Shown: piece by piece, positions 1 through 6,967 of the stretch
Position numbering within the stretch: position 1 is the stretch's first letter
How the letters are laid out: every line of letters starts with the position of its first letter
Source: an uncultured delta proteobacterium
GTDB taxonomy: Bacteria; Desulfobacterota; Syntrophorhabdia; Syntrophorhabdales; Syntrophorhabdaceae
Reading direction: 5' to 3'
Assembly: GCA_903872255.1 (NCBI GenBank)
Contig: CAIQJW010000239.1
Location: forward strand, 1 to 9,089
DNA: 9,089 nucleotides
Notes under the pieces: generated by a model
The model's input: only the letters and a program-made list of their open reading frames with translations
Databases searched by the model: none
Told to the model about the DNA's origin: nothing
Made by a program: the position numbers and the translations under genes

Positions 1-1785
1 ACCCTCTCGGAGAACGCCCCCTTCGGTATGGTCCTCATCGACAAGGAGGGTCGTTTTACCCGCATCAACGCCAAGTTTACGGAGCTCTTCGGGTATGACA
101 TCTCCGACATCCCCGACGGCAGGACATGGTTCAGGAATGCCTATCCGGATGCGGAATACAGGCATACAGTCATCTCCGCATGGAAAAATGACTACAGGGA
201 CGCTGGTCCCGGGGAACGGAAGCCGAGAATCTTCACCGTTACCTGCAAGGACGGTTCGCATAAGACCGTGAATCTCATATCTTCGGTCCTGGCCTCCGGC
301 GATCACCTGATGACCTGCGAGGACATCACCAACCAGAAACGAATAGAAGAAGACCTTCGGATACACCGGGTTGAACTGGAGGCGCAGAATAAAGACCTAC
401 TGCATACCCAACAGGAGCTTGAAACTTCCCGGACACGCTATTTCGACCTCTACGATCTGGCGCCGGTAGGTTATTTAACCTTAAGTGAAAAGGGACTGAT
501 CCTGGAGGCCAATCTCACAACCGCAGCCTTGCTGGGGGTGGCCCGGAATGCGCTGGTCAAACAACCTATTTCCCGCTTTATCCTCCCCGAAGACCAGGGC
601 ATCTATTACCTGAAGCGCAAACAACTTCTTGAAACAGCATCGGCGCAGACGTGGGTGATACGAATGCTGAAAACAGACAAAACGACATTCTGGGCGCAAC
701 TACAAGCAATTGCTGCGCAAGACGCCGACGGTTCACCCACGTGCCGCATGCTGATTAGTGACATCACCGACCAAAAGCAGACAGAGGAGGCACTCAAGGA
801 GAGCGAGGAGAAGTACCGCAATATCGTTAATGATGCAATTCTCGGAATCTATCAAACAACCCCTGACGGATCCATTCTAAAAGCTAATTCCGCCCTTGTA
901 AAAATGTACGGGTATGATACGTCTGAAGAATTAATCAATAATGTTACTGCAACTCAAATGTACGTCAACCCCGAAGAGAGAAATATTTTTAAAAGAGTCT
1001 TATCCGAGAAAGGGAAGATAGAGCAGTATGAAGTACAATTTCGTAAACACAGTGGAGAGATATTCTGGGTTTCCATTAATGCTCATGCTGTAAAGGATGA
1101 GCAGGGCAACATAACGCATTACAATGGAACAGTAGGAGACATTACGGCACGTAAACGCTCCGACGATAGGATCAAATCCCTCCTGTCCGAAAAGGAACTT
1201 CTCCTCAAAGAAGTGCACCACCGCATCAAGAACAATATGGTCACCATAATGAGCCTCCTCTCCCTGCAATCCGACACGCTGAAAAACCCGTCGGCCATCG
1301 CCACCCTTAAGGACACGAGAAGCCGTATTCAGAGTATGGCGCTCCTCTACGATAAGCTGTATCGTTCCAACGATTTCGGGATAATATCAGCGAAGGAGTA
1401 TTTGACCGCCCTGATCAGCGAGGTCATGGATAACTTCCCTAACCGGAACCTGGTAACAATAAAGACACAGATCGATGACCACATCCTTGACGCCAGGGTC
1501 TGTTCCCCCCTGGGCATCATCATCAATGAAGTCATCACGAACACGATGAAATATGCCTTCACAGGCAGGCACGAAGGGAAGATAGAGGTGTCGTTCTCGG
1601 TAAAGGACGGCCGCGCAACACTCATCGTGGGGGATAACGGCATCGGCATCCCGGAATCGGTTAACATCGAAACCGCAACCGGGTTCGGGCTACAGCTTGT
1701 TCATATACTTGCCGAGCAGCTTGACGGGACCATCCGGATCGACCGGGAGGATGGAACGAGGTTCGTTGTGGAGTTCGAGGCGTGA
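1..1785 (+). CDS. PAS-domain sensor histidine kinase, HisKA_2 class (5' end outside window)
   Basis: The reading frame is open from base 1, and the bases before the first ATG (28) encode the start of a PAS domain (LSENAPFGMVLID), so the true start lies upstream. Counting residues from the ATG at 28, PAS-like domains span about -9 to 105, 135-250 and 260-375; each ends in a DIT-type motif (EDIT, SDIT, GDIT) followed by a charged coiled linker. The catalytic core follows: histidine box EVHHRIKNN at 395-403, with H398 the likely phospho-acceptor by alignment to HisKA_2/HWE kinases, N-box IINE around N500, G1 box DNGIGIP at 536-542 and G2 box GFGL at 552-555. No membrane segment is visible, so the visible part looks cytosolic. 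It should autophosphorylate in response to an unknown PAS-sensed signal; its response regulator is not in the window. The family call is firm, the ligand unknown. Confidence 0.93.
   Translation, partial: TLSENAPFGMVLIDKEGRFTRINAKFTELFGYDISDIPDGRTWFRNAYPDAEYRHTVISAWKNDYRDAGPGERKPRIFTVTCKDGSHKTVNLISSVLASGDHLMTCEDITNQKRIEEDLRIHRVELEAQNKDLLHTQQELETSRTRYFDLYDLAPVGYLTLSEKGLILEANLTTAALLGVARNALVKQPISRFILPEDQGIYYLKRKQLLETASAQTWVIRMLKTDKTTFWAQLQAIAAQDADGSPTCRMLISDITDQKQTEEALKESEEKYRNIVNDAILGIYQTTPDGSILKANSALVKMYGYDTSEELINNVTATQMYVNPEERNIFKRVLSEKGKIEQYEVQFRKHSGEIFWVSINAHAVKDEQGNITHYNGTVGDITARKRSDDRIKSLLSEKELLLKEVHHRIKNNMVTIMSLLSLQSDTLKNPSAIATLKDTRSRIQSMALLYDKLYRSNDFGIISAKEYLTALISEVMDNFPNRNLVTIKTQIDDHILDARVCSPLGIIINEVITNTMKYAFTGRHEGKIEVSFSVKDGRATLIVGDNGIGIPESVNIETATGFGLQLVHILAEQLDGTIRIDREDGTRFVVEFEA
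1160..1239 (+). repeat. Exact 80-bp repeat, copy 1 (histidine box of first kinase)
   Basis: This block is identical base for base to 3510-3589. It encodes D379 to M404 of the first kinase, covering the linker helix and the EVHHRIKNN box. Identity stops abruptly on both sides (T versus G just before it, G versus A just after). It is a direct repeat inside two paralogous genes, not a mobile element. Confidence 0.95.
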
Positions 1786-1937
1786 CGGTTCGTGCCCTCG
1801 GTGGTACAACAGAAAGGGTTCTGGGTGTGCCGATTCTGTACGGTACTTCCTGTAATGCAATCTCCCAACCTGTCCAGATCCTAACAGAGAAACTGGACCG
1901 GTTTATTGATGGCAGGTCCATTATAAACGGTCTGAAC

Positions 1938-1966
1938 TTGGTAATATTTCTAAACCTTATTAAGAT
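1938..1966 (+). promoter_or_regulatory. Candidate sigma70 promoter upstream of second kinase
   Basis: TTGGTA (1938-1943) and TAAGAT (1961-1966) are separated by 17 bases; each hexamer matches its consensus at four of six positions. The pair lies in the AT-rich half of the 250-base gap between the kinases (1786-2035), about 70 bases before the ATG at 2036. If real, the second kinase can be transcribed on its own. I see no terminator in the gap, so read-through from the first kinase is also possible. The call rests on hexamer matching alone. Confidence 0.3.
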
Positions 1967-2035
1967 ATTGTTCGATAATAAAGATATGGATCACATCTAT
2001 TCTGTGACAACTATGTTTTCGCGAGACCCACGTTT

Positions 2036-4135
2036 ATGAACATTACTGATGCAATAAAGGATTCTCGAAGTAAACGCCTTCACATTGCGGCTATTGCTGT
2101 CACAACGATCGCAACCGTCCTTGTCAGCCTCTATTGTCTTTTTTCGGGAACGTTTATTGTTTTTCAGAACCTCTTCTATGTTCCCATTGTTCTGAGCTGC
2201 ATGTATTACACGATGAGAGGGTTTATATACTCCGTTTGCCTCGCAGCGCTCTACATGGCGCTGATCCTCTTCTTTACATTGGAAAGCGGCGTCATCATGC
2301 AGGCATCGATAAGGGTAGCCCTATTCATCGTTATCGCAGGGATTGTCACCTTTTTATCGATACGGCGCAAACAGGCAGAGGAGGCTCTACGGGAGAGCGA
2401 GACGACCTTCCGGATTCATGTAGAAAACTCATTCGATGTCATTTTCACGCTTGATAAAGAGGGCACATTCGTGTTCCTGTCTCCTGCATGGGAGAGGCAT
2501 TTCGGCTATCCAACCAGCGAGGCTATAGGGAAAAGGTTCGATCCGTTCGTACACCCTGACGATGTGGCGCCATGCGTTGAGCATCTAATGCGGGTCTTGA
2601 ATACCGGACAGAGCGAGACGAGCCCTCCTTTTCGCGTCAAACATACCGACGGCGGATGGCGCTTGTTTGTCGCTAACGGCACGTGCTATGTCGATACAAA
2701 AGGCGAGCGCATGTTTATTGGCGTTGGCCGGGACATTACCGCACAAAGGCAGGTCGAGGACGCGCTGCGCGAGAGTGAAGAGAAATATCGCGCCCTTTAC
2801 GAGTCGATGAACGAATTGGCTGCACTCCATGAAGTTGTCCATGACAAAGGGGGCAGCGCTGCAGATTACCGGATCCTAGACTGCAACCCCGCTTTCAGCG
2901 AGGTTACCGGTATCTCACGCGAGCAGGCCGTCGGGAGGCTCGCATCAGACCTTTATGGCGCTGACAAAGCCCCCTACCTGAATACATTTGCCCATGTTGC
3001 CGATACGGGTGACCCAGCCCACATCGAGGGATACTTCGCTCCCATGAAGAAACATTTCAGCATTTCCGTGTCTTCTCCTAAAAAGGGATATTTTGTCACA
3101 ATAACCAGCGACATCACCTCACGCAAAGAGGCGGAACAGAAGCTGGAACAGAGCAGCGCTTTGCTCGGTGAGGTCGAGCGTATGGCGAAGGTTGGAGGAT
3201 GGGAGGTCGATGCCAAGACCCTGGGTCTCACCTGGACGGAAGAAACAGGCCGCATCTACGAACTTCCTCCAGGCTATATACCGCCTCTGGAGGATGGGAT
3301 TAACTACTTCCATCCCGATGACCGCACGAAGTTGAAAGAAGCAGTTGGACGTGCACTCGAAAATGGCGAGCACTACGACATGGAGATTCGCCTGATAACA
3401 GCAAAAGGAAACCAGATCTGGACCAGGACCATCTGTCACCCACAACGCGTTGACGGGAAGACCGTTAAGCTTCTCGGGACATTCCAGGACATAACGGAAC
3501 GTAAATTCGCCGACGATAGGATCAAATCCCTCCTGTCCGAAAAGGAACTTCTCCTCAAAGAAGTGCACCACCGCATCAAGAACAATATGAACGCGATAAG
3601 CAGCCTCCTTACCCTCCAGGCGGAAACCTTGAAAGATCCCTCTGCCGTCGCGGCACTTAAAGAGTCCGGCAGTCGTGTCCGGGGTATGATGGTGTTATAT
3701 GATAAACTGTACCGGTCTGCAGATTTCAACACTATATCGGTTTTAAAGTATCTTCCGTCTCTAGTCGATGAAATTGTCGCTAATTTCTCCAATAGTAAGT
3801 CAGTGAAGATCGAGAAGAAGATCGATGATTTTATTTTAGATGCAAAAAGGCTCCAACCGTTGGGAATAATAATCAACGAACTCTTAACGAATATTATGAA
3901 GTATGCCTTTACAGGGAAAGACGGTGACTCCATCACAATCTCGGCAACACTTGCCGGTAATAATGTCTCTCTTGTTATTGAGGACAACGGCAACGGTATG
4001 CCGGAATCGATCGATTTTGAAAACTCACCCGGTTTCGGGCTCATGCTTGTGGGAATACTGACAGAGCAGTTAGAAGGCACTATACGGATAGAACGTGAAA
4101 ACGGGACAAGGATTATTCTGGAATTTGAGATATAA
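2036..4135 (+). CDS. Membrane-bound PAS sensor histidine kinase, HisKA_2 class
   Basis: This 699-residue protein begins with about four hydrophobic helices (roughly 16-37, 42-60, 62-81 and 89-110), a membrane anchor that could also sense. Three PAS domains follow (about 122-237, 248-365, 375-490); the first and third show the typical HPDD motif (173-176, 426-429) and all end in DIT motifs. The core has histidine box EVHHRIKNN with H512 the likely phospho-acceptor, N-box N614, G1 box DNGNGMP at 650-656 and G2 box GFGL at 667-670. The ATG at 2036 is the only usual start after an in-frame stop at 1979-1981, although no good ribosome binding site precedes it. It is a paralogue of the upstream kinase, with the same C-terminal length after the histidine box. 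No response regulator is adjacent. The signal is unknown. Confidence 0.94.
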   Translation: MNITDAIKDSRSKRLHIAAIAVTTIATVLVSLYCLFSGTFIVFQNLFYVPIVLSCMYYTMRGFIYSVCLAALYMALILFFTLESGVIMQASIRVALFIVIAGIVTFLSIRRKQAEEALRESETTFRIHVENSFDVIFTLDKEGTFVFLSPAWERHFGYPTSEAIGKRFDPFVHPDDVAPCVEHLMRVLNTGQSETSPPFRVKHTDGGWRLFVANGTCYVDTKGERMFIGVGRDITAQRQVEDALRESEEKYRALYESMNELAALHEVVHDKGGSAADYRILDCNPAFSEVTGISREQAVGRLASDLYGADKAPYLNTFAHVADTGDPAHIEGYFAPMKKHFSISVSSPKKGYFVTITSDITSRKEAEQKLEQSSALLGEVERMAKVGGWEVDAKTLGLTWTEETGRIYELPPGYIPPLEDGINYFHPDDRTKLKEAVGRALENGEHYDMEIRLITAKGNQIWTRTICHPQRVDGKTVKLLGTFQDITERKFADDRIKSLLSEKELLLKEVHHRIKNNMNAISSLLTLQAETLKDPSAVAALKESGSRVRGMMVLYDKLYRSADFNTISVLKYLPSLVDEIVANFSNSKSVKIEKKIDDFILDAKRLQPLGIIINELLTNIMKYAFTGKDGDSITISATLAGNNVSLVIEDNGNGMPESIDFENSPGFGLMLVGILTEQLEGTIRIERENGTRIILEFEI
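3510..3589 (+). repeat. Exact 80-bp repeat, copy 2 (histidine box of second kinase)
   Basis: Identical to 1160-1239 at an offset of 2350 bases. It encodes D493 to M518 of the second kinase. The same offset holds to both stop codons without net insertion or deletion, yet the sequence after the block differs at many positions, including synonymous ones. Confidence 0.95.
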
Positions 4136-4168
4136 TTCAAGGAAATTACCCATATTCACCGCTTCTGG

Positions 4169-4180
4169 TTGCATTTGCAA
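4169..4180. promoter_or_regulatory. Short perfect palindrome, possible operator
   Basis: TTGCA and TGCAA arms are separated by TT. The site lies 225 bases before the ssb start, in the gap between the kinases and the recombination cassette. A repressor site is possible, but a 5-bp arm arises by chance fairly often and no regulator gene is nearby. Confidence 0.2.
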
Positions 4181-4390
4181 TGACCATGATCGATATACGA
4201 TAAGTGTACTTCTAATTCTCGCTCCTCACCATTCTTTTCAAGCCGCCAATTCAAATGATATTCTCGCATTTCTTGTTTTTAACTTTGATTAGCGCCAACG
4301 CCCCCCGCTTATCCCGTATAACCCCTCCTCACTACATATATTAATTTCCGACTCACCGTATCCACAATATCACTATCATTTCACTTTCAA

Positions 4391-4396
4391 AGGAGG
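4391..4396 (+). promoter_or_regulatory. Ribosome binding site of ssb (decides the start)
   Basis: AGGAGG lies 8 bases before the ATG at 4405. The in-frame GTG at 4396 overlaps the last base of this site, so it cannot be the start served by it. The ATG at 4405 is therefore preferred. Confidence 0.85.
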
Positions 4397-4404
4397 TGGC
4401 ACTT

Positions 4405-4746
4405 ATGCTCAACAACATCTTTTTACACGGTAATCTCGGCAATGATCCCGAGGTCTTCTATTCATCTGAAGGTAATCCCGTAGCCTCATTTTCGCTGGCC
4501 TTTCATTCGGGGAAGGAGAAGACATCCTGGATAAAGGTAACTGCCTTTAAGAACTTGGCCGAGATCGTAGAGACCAACCTTAAAAAGGGCAACCGCGTAG
4601 TTGTCTCCGGCTCTCTCGACCAGGAGAAGTGGCAGGCGCAGGACGGTACCAACCGGTCCACGTTCAAGGTAATAGCCAACAGCATCGAGTTCTTCCATAC
4701 CAAGGCTCCTCAGGATCAGGATTTCATCGAAGAGAAACCAGAGTAA
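4405..4746 (+). CDS. ssb: Single-stranded DNA-binding protein, short form
   Basis: The 113-residue product is an OB-fold SSB: MLNNIFLHGNLGNDPEV at the N-terminus, a SWIKVTAFKNLAE segment (41-53) and KKGNRVVVSGSLDQEKW (60-76), in the order seen in bacterial SSBs. Such proteins bind and protect single strands during replication and recombination. It is shorter than the usual chromosomal SSB: the OB fold is followed by only about a dozen residues, and the chain ends in DFIEEKPE rather than the acidic DDDIPF-like tip that recruits partner proteins. That and its neighbours suggest an accessory, phage- or element-type SSB rather than the housekeeping copy (inference). It is first in the cassette; the next gene starts 39 bases downstream with its own ribosome binding site. 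Confidence 0.92.
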   Translation: MLNNIFLHGNLGNDPEVFYSSEGNPVASFSLAFHSGKEKTSWIKVTAFKNLAEIVETNLKKGNRVVVSGSLDQEKWQAQDGTNRSTFKVIANSIEFFHTKAPQDQDFIEEKPE

Positions 4747-4785
4747 ACGAACAGCTGTTGGCCCAATTCAAGAAAAGGAGGCACC

Positions 4786-5835
4786 ATGACAGTCCAGGAA
4801 GCACAACAAAGAAACGGCAAGGCCCAGAACCTCAGGGTTTTCAAGGTTGATAACACATTCTACGTGGAATCATCTGAAGGGAAGGTCTGCTACAGCATCA
4901 CAACCGACAAGGACAAAGGGATCACCTGCGCCTGCGGCGACTACGCAAGGGGGAGCAAATCCGATCCCGCATTCCGCTGCAAGCATATTCTAGCCGTCCT
5001 TCAGTGTGACGGGAATGACATCATCAACACGGAATACCTCATTCGCAAGAGACCAACCCTCGATGAAAGGTTCATTAAGAACATCAAGGGCAAGGACTTC
5101 GCCATTTATGCAGGGCTACTCGATCTCGCCCACCGTATGGGACTTGTGGAATTAAAGGCCATTCCCGCCCAGTATCCCTCAAAAGAGAACGACATGAGGG
5201 CAATATGCACATCCTATGCGAGAACGTCCGACGGCAAGGTATTCGAGGACGTGGGAGACGCAGACCCAAGGAACACCGATTCCGTGATCTCGAGGCACAT
5301 CATACGGATGGCATCAACGAGGGCAAAGGCACGGGTGCTACGCGACCTCACCAACATCGGGATGACCTGTCTTGAGGAACTGGGGAATCTCGATGAGGTC
5401 ATCGTCAACGATGCCCATGACAGGACCTCTCCCAAAAAATACACCATCAGGAAGGACGAACCCAGAGAACCAATGAGAGAAGTTGCCGTCAGCAGCACAA
5501 CACCCGAGGTATCACAAAAACCAACGGTAGTCACCGAAATGAAACCAAGGGACATATCGCCGGAGAAACCTAAAGAGACCCCTAGAAAGGCAGTTTCCCC
5601 GCCTACCTCTCCGAAGGCCGCTACACCTGAAGAGTCCCCTGTGAAAACAAACGGTGACGATCTCCCCAAGCTCTCCGAGGCACAGAAAAAGGCGATACTC
5701 AACCTTGCCAGACGAAGGGGATTATCCGAAGAGGATCTGAACGCTCAGGTGAGCAGGCATTACAACGTAGGTCTCGAGGAACTCTCCATCCAGGATGCAT
5801 CGGCTTTTATCAGAACTCTCCAGCAGGCGGCATAA
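4786..5835 (+). CDS. SWIM zinc-finger protein with Rad52/DdrA-like annealing-type region
   Basis: The 349-residue protein has three parts. Residues 14-72 hold a SWIM zinc finger, CxC (C48, C50) and CxH (C65, H67), a fold that binds DNA or proteins. Residues about 91-200 contain a segment ending in ISRHIIRMASTRAKARVLRD and IGMTCLEELG; a TRAKARxLRD stretch followed by an EELG-type ending recalls phage and bacterial Rad52/DdrA-like single-strand annealing proteins, which I infer as its role. After a Pro/Lys/Thr-rich linker (about 210-292), residues 293-349 form a small helical domain (LSEAQKKAILNLARRRGLS) of a kind found at the C-termini of phage recombination proteins. AAGGAGG at 4775-4781 precedes the ATG. 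Its place between ssb and a nuclease/helicase pair supports a recombination role. The SWIM motif is firm; the annealing function is tentative. Confidence 0.8.
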   Translation: MTVQEAQQRNGKAQNLRVFKVDNTFYVESSEGKVCYSITTDKDKGITCACGDYARGSKSDPAFRCKHILAVLQCDGNDIINTEYLIRKRPTLDERFIKNIKGKDFAIYAGLLDLAHRMGLVELKAIPAQYPSKENDMRAICTSYARTSDGKVFEDVGDADPRNTDSVISRHIIRMASTRAKARVLRDLTNIGMTCLEELGNLDEVIVNDAHDRTSPKKYTIRKDEPREPMREVAVSSTTPEVSQKPTVVTEMKPRDISPEKPKETPRKAVSPPTSPKAATPEESPVKTNGDDLPKLSEAQKKAILNLARRRGLSEEDLNAQVSRHYNVGLEELSIQDASAFIRTLQQAA

Positions 5836-5845
5836 GACATCATAT

Positions 5846-5873
5846 AGGGACGGTAAACCCGTCCCTTTCTTTT
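5846..5873 (+). terminator. Rho-independent terminator after the SWIM/annealing gene
   Basis: An 8-bp perfect stem (AGGGACGG at 5846-5853 with CCGTCCCT at 5859-5866) encloses a TAAAC loop and is followed by TTCTTTT (5867-5873). It lies 10 bases after the stop of the SWIM gene and ends 26 bases before the nuclease start. It would end or attenuate ssb-SWIM transcripts, so the nuclease-helicase part would depend on read-through or on a promoter of its own. Confidence 0.85.
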
Positions 5874-5899
5874 AATCCCACAAGGAGGCGACCATTAAC

Positions 5900-6697
5900 A
5901 TGAACATGCACGATCACATCACCCATCTCTCGGCAAGCTCCATAAACGACTACACCGAATGCGGATTACTTTTCAAGCTCGGCAGGATCGACAAGGTCCC
6001 CATGGAGTTCACCCCCGACACCCTTGAATTCGGCTCCGTAATCCACAAGGCGCTGGCCATGTTCTACGAAGAGAAGATGACCGGAAACATACTCTCTTCA
6101 AAGGAACTCTGCGACCTCTTCGAAACCCATTGGGAAAATGCAGCTGCCTCCCGTCCCGATATCAAGTACGGCAAAGGCAAAAGTTTCGACCAGCTCCGCA
6201 CCCACGGCAGGGAACTCCTCGGCGCATATTACCGCAGTCTCCCCGATGATCCCTATACTGTCCTTGCAGTTGAGGAGTACTTTGAATTTCACATTGAAGG
6301 ACTTGATGTCCCAATTATCGGGTACATAGACCTCATGGAGGAGGACGAATCGGGGACAATAATAATCACCGACTGGAAGACCGCCGCAAAGGCGTACACC
6401 TTCGACGAGGTGAACAAGAACTTCCAGCTAACCCTATATACAATGGCCATGAAATCTAACGGCTATTTCAAGAGGGAGATCCTCTGCAAGTTCGACTGCC
6501 TCATCAAGACCAAAGTGCCAAGGTTCGAGCAATACTACACGCTACGCACCCGTGAGGACGAACAGCGCGCCATTACCCGCATCACCCAGACATGGGAAGC
6601 GATAACAAAAGGGGTATTCACCCCCAATGACATGTCCTGGAAGTGCAAGGGCTGTGTCTATCAGAACGCGTGCAAGAAATACCTGGAGGCGGCATGA
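5900..6697 (+). CDS. RecB/Cas4-like PD-(D/E)XK nuclease with predicted Fe-S cluster
   Basis: The 265-residue protein carries the RecB-family nuclease motifs in order: LSASSINDYTECGLLFKL (10-27), FGSVIHKAL with H49, GYID with D144, TDWKT with D158 and K160, and QLTLY with Q176. These are the metal-binding and catalytic residues of the fold. C21 at the N-terminus plus C249, C252 and C258 (CxxCx5C) match the split four-cysteine iron-sulfur arrangement of Cas4, AddB and Dna2 nucleases. It likely degrades or trims DNA ends as a partner of the helicase encoded two genes on. AAGGAGG at 5882-5888 lies 11 bases before the ATG at 5900, slightly far; a second ATG at 5906 is possible. It overlaps the next gene by 4 bases (ATGA), suggesting translational coupling. 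No CRISPR or other cas gene is present, so a Cas4 name is not justified. Confidence 0.9.
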   Translation: MNMHDHITHLSASSINDYTECGLLFKLGRIDKVPMEFTPDTLEFGSVIHKALAMFYEEKMTGNILSSKELCDLFETHWENAAASRPDIKYGKGKSFDQLRTHGRELLGAYYRSLPDDPYTVLAVEEYFEFHIEGLDVPIIGYIDLMEEDESGTIIITDWKTAAKAYTFDEVNKNFQLTLYTMAMKSNGYFKREILCKFDCLIKTKVPRFEQYYTLRTREDEQRAITRITQTWEAITKGVFTPNDMSWKCKGCVYQNACKKYLEAA

Positions 6698-6960
6698 CGA
6701 CGATTACCATACAGGAGGCGCAGGAATACCTGACCGTAAGGCGCCGCAGGAAGAAAAAGAGGATCATCGATGTGGCAAATCTTTTAAAGAGCCACCCGCC
6801 GGACAAGGTGCTCGATTTTCTCTACAGCTACCAGAGGGAACAGGAGAAGACCCTTCAGCATCTCATAACGAGGGACAAGACGCGGGTGCAGATCAACGAC
6901 CTTGTCTCCACCATGTTCAGGGTCAAGATGGCAATACACGTAATAGAGAGAGGGAGGTGA
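6694..6960 (+). CDS. Small basic helical protein of unknown function
   Basis: I do not recognise this 88-residue protein. The ATG at 6694 overlaps the nuclease stop as ATGA and has GGAGG at 6685-6689; an earlier in-frame ATG at 6643 lies inside the nuclease and is less likely. Residues 16-23 form a strongly basic run (RRRRKKKR), followed by segments that look helical (about 25-58 and 65-86). There are no cysteines, no signal peptide and no membrane segment. The start of the helicase ribosome binding site lies in its last codons and the helicase ATG follows after 7 bases, so the three genes are probably translated as a coupled group. The basic patch could contact DNA, and the position between nuclease and helicase suggests a bridging or loading factor; both ideas are inference. 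Confidence 0.75.
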   Translation: MTTITIQEAQEYLTVRRRRKKKRIIDVANLLKSHPPDKVLDFLYSYQREQEKTLQHLITRDKTRVQINDLVSTMFRVKMAIHVIERGR

Positions 6961-6967
6961 ATAACGC

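Larger units (their letters stand above)
4136..4404. other. Intergenic leader before the recombination cassette
   Basis: This 269-base stretch has no credible gene. Its second half is pyrimidine-rich on the + strand and ends in the strong ribosome binding site of ssb. TATAAC (4317-4322) and TATATT (4337-4342) resemble -10 hexamers, but neither has a convincing -35 at the right distance, so I do not call a promoter. No terminator hairpin is visible after the kinase stop codon. A cassette promoter is expected here, since gene content and spacing change, but the sequence does not locate it. Confidence 0.5.

Noticed and set aside
1782..2039. 85-codon + strand frame in the gap between the kinases as a gene
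   Set aside because: It starts with GTG without a ribosome binding site, its sequence resembles no family, and its second half is AT-rich like a promoter region. It is kept only as a low-interest finding.
3436..4140. Long minus-strand open frame of 234 codons opposite the second kinase
   Set aside because: It is the shadow of a well-supported kinase core; its Ser/Leu/Arg-rich composition comes from the complement of conserved codons, and a similar shadow appears opposite the first kinase.
4095..4292. 65-codon + strand frame overlapping the end of the second kinase
   Set aside because: It has no ribosome binding site or recognisable features, starts inside the kinase, and runs into non-coding sequence.
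4396..4404. Upstream GTG start for ssb
   Set aside because: The GTG overlaps the AGGAGG ribosome binding site. The ATG at 4405 has ideal spacing and gives the usual SSB N-terminus.
5214..5702. Minus-strand frame of 162 codons opposite the SWIM gene
   Set aside because: It is rich in Ser, Gly, Phe and Val as an antisense by-product of the Lys/Pro/Thr/Glu-rich linker, and lies opposite a gene with clear motifs.
6643..6693. Longer N-terminus for the 88-residue protein
   Set aside because: It would lie wholly within the nuclease cysteine motif in another frame. The ATG at 6694 has GGAGG upstream and the classical ATGA overlap.
4786..6735. Similar N-termini MTVQEAQ (SWIM protein) and TIQEAQ (88-residue protein) as a shared tag
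   Set aside because: Only five or six residues match and the sequences diverge at once, so chance is the simplest explanation.
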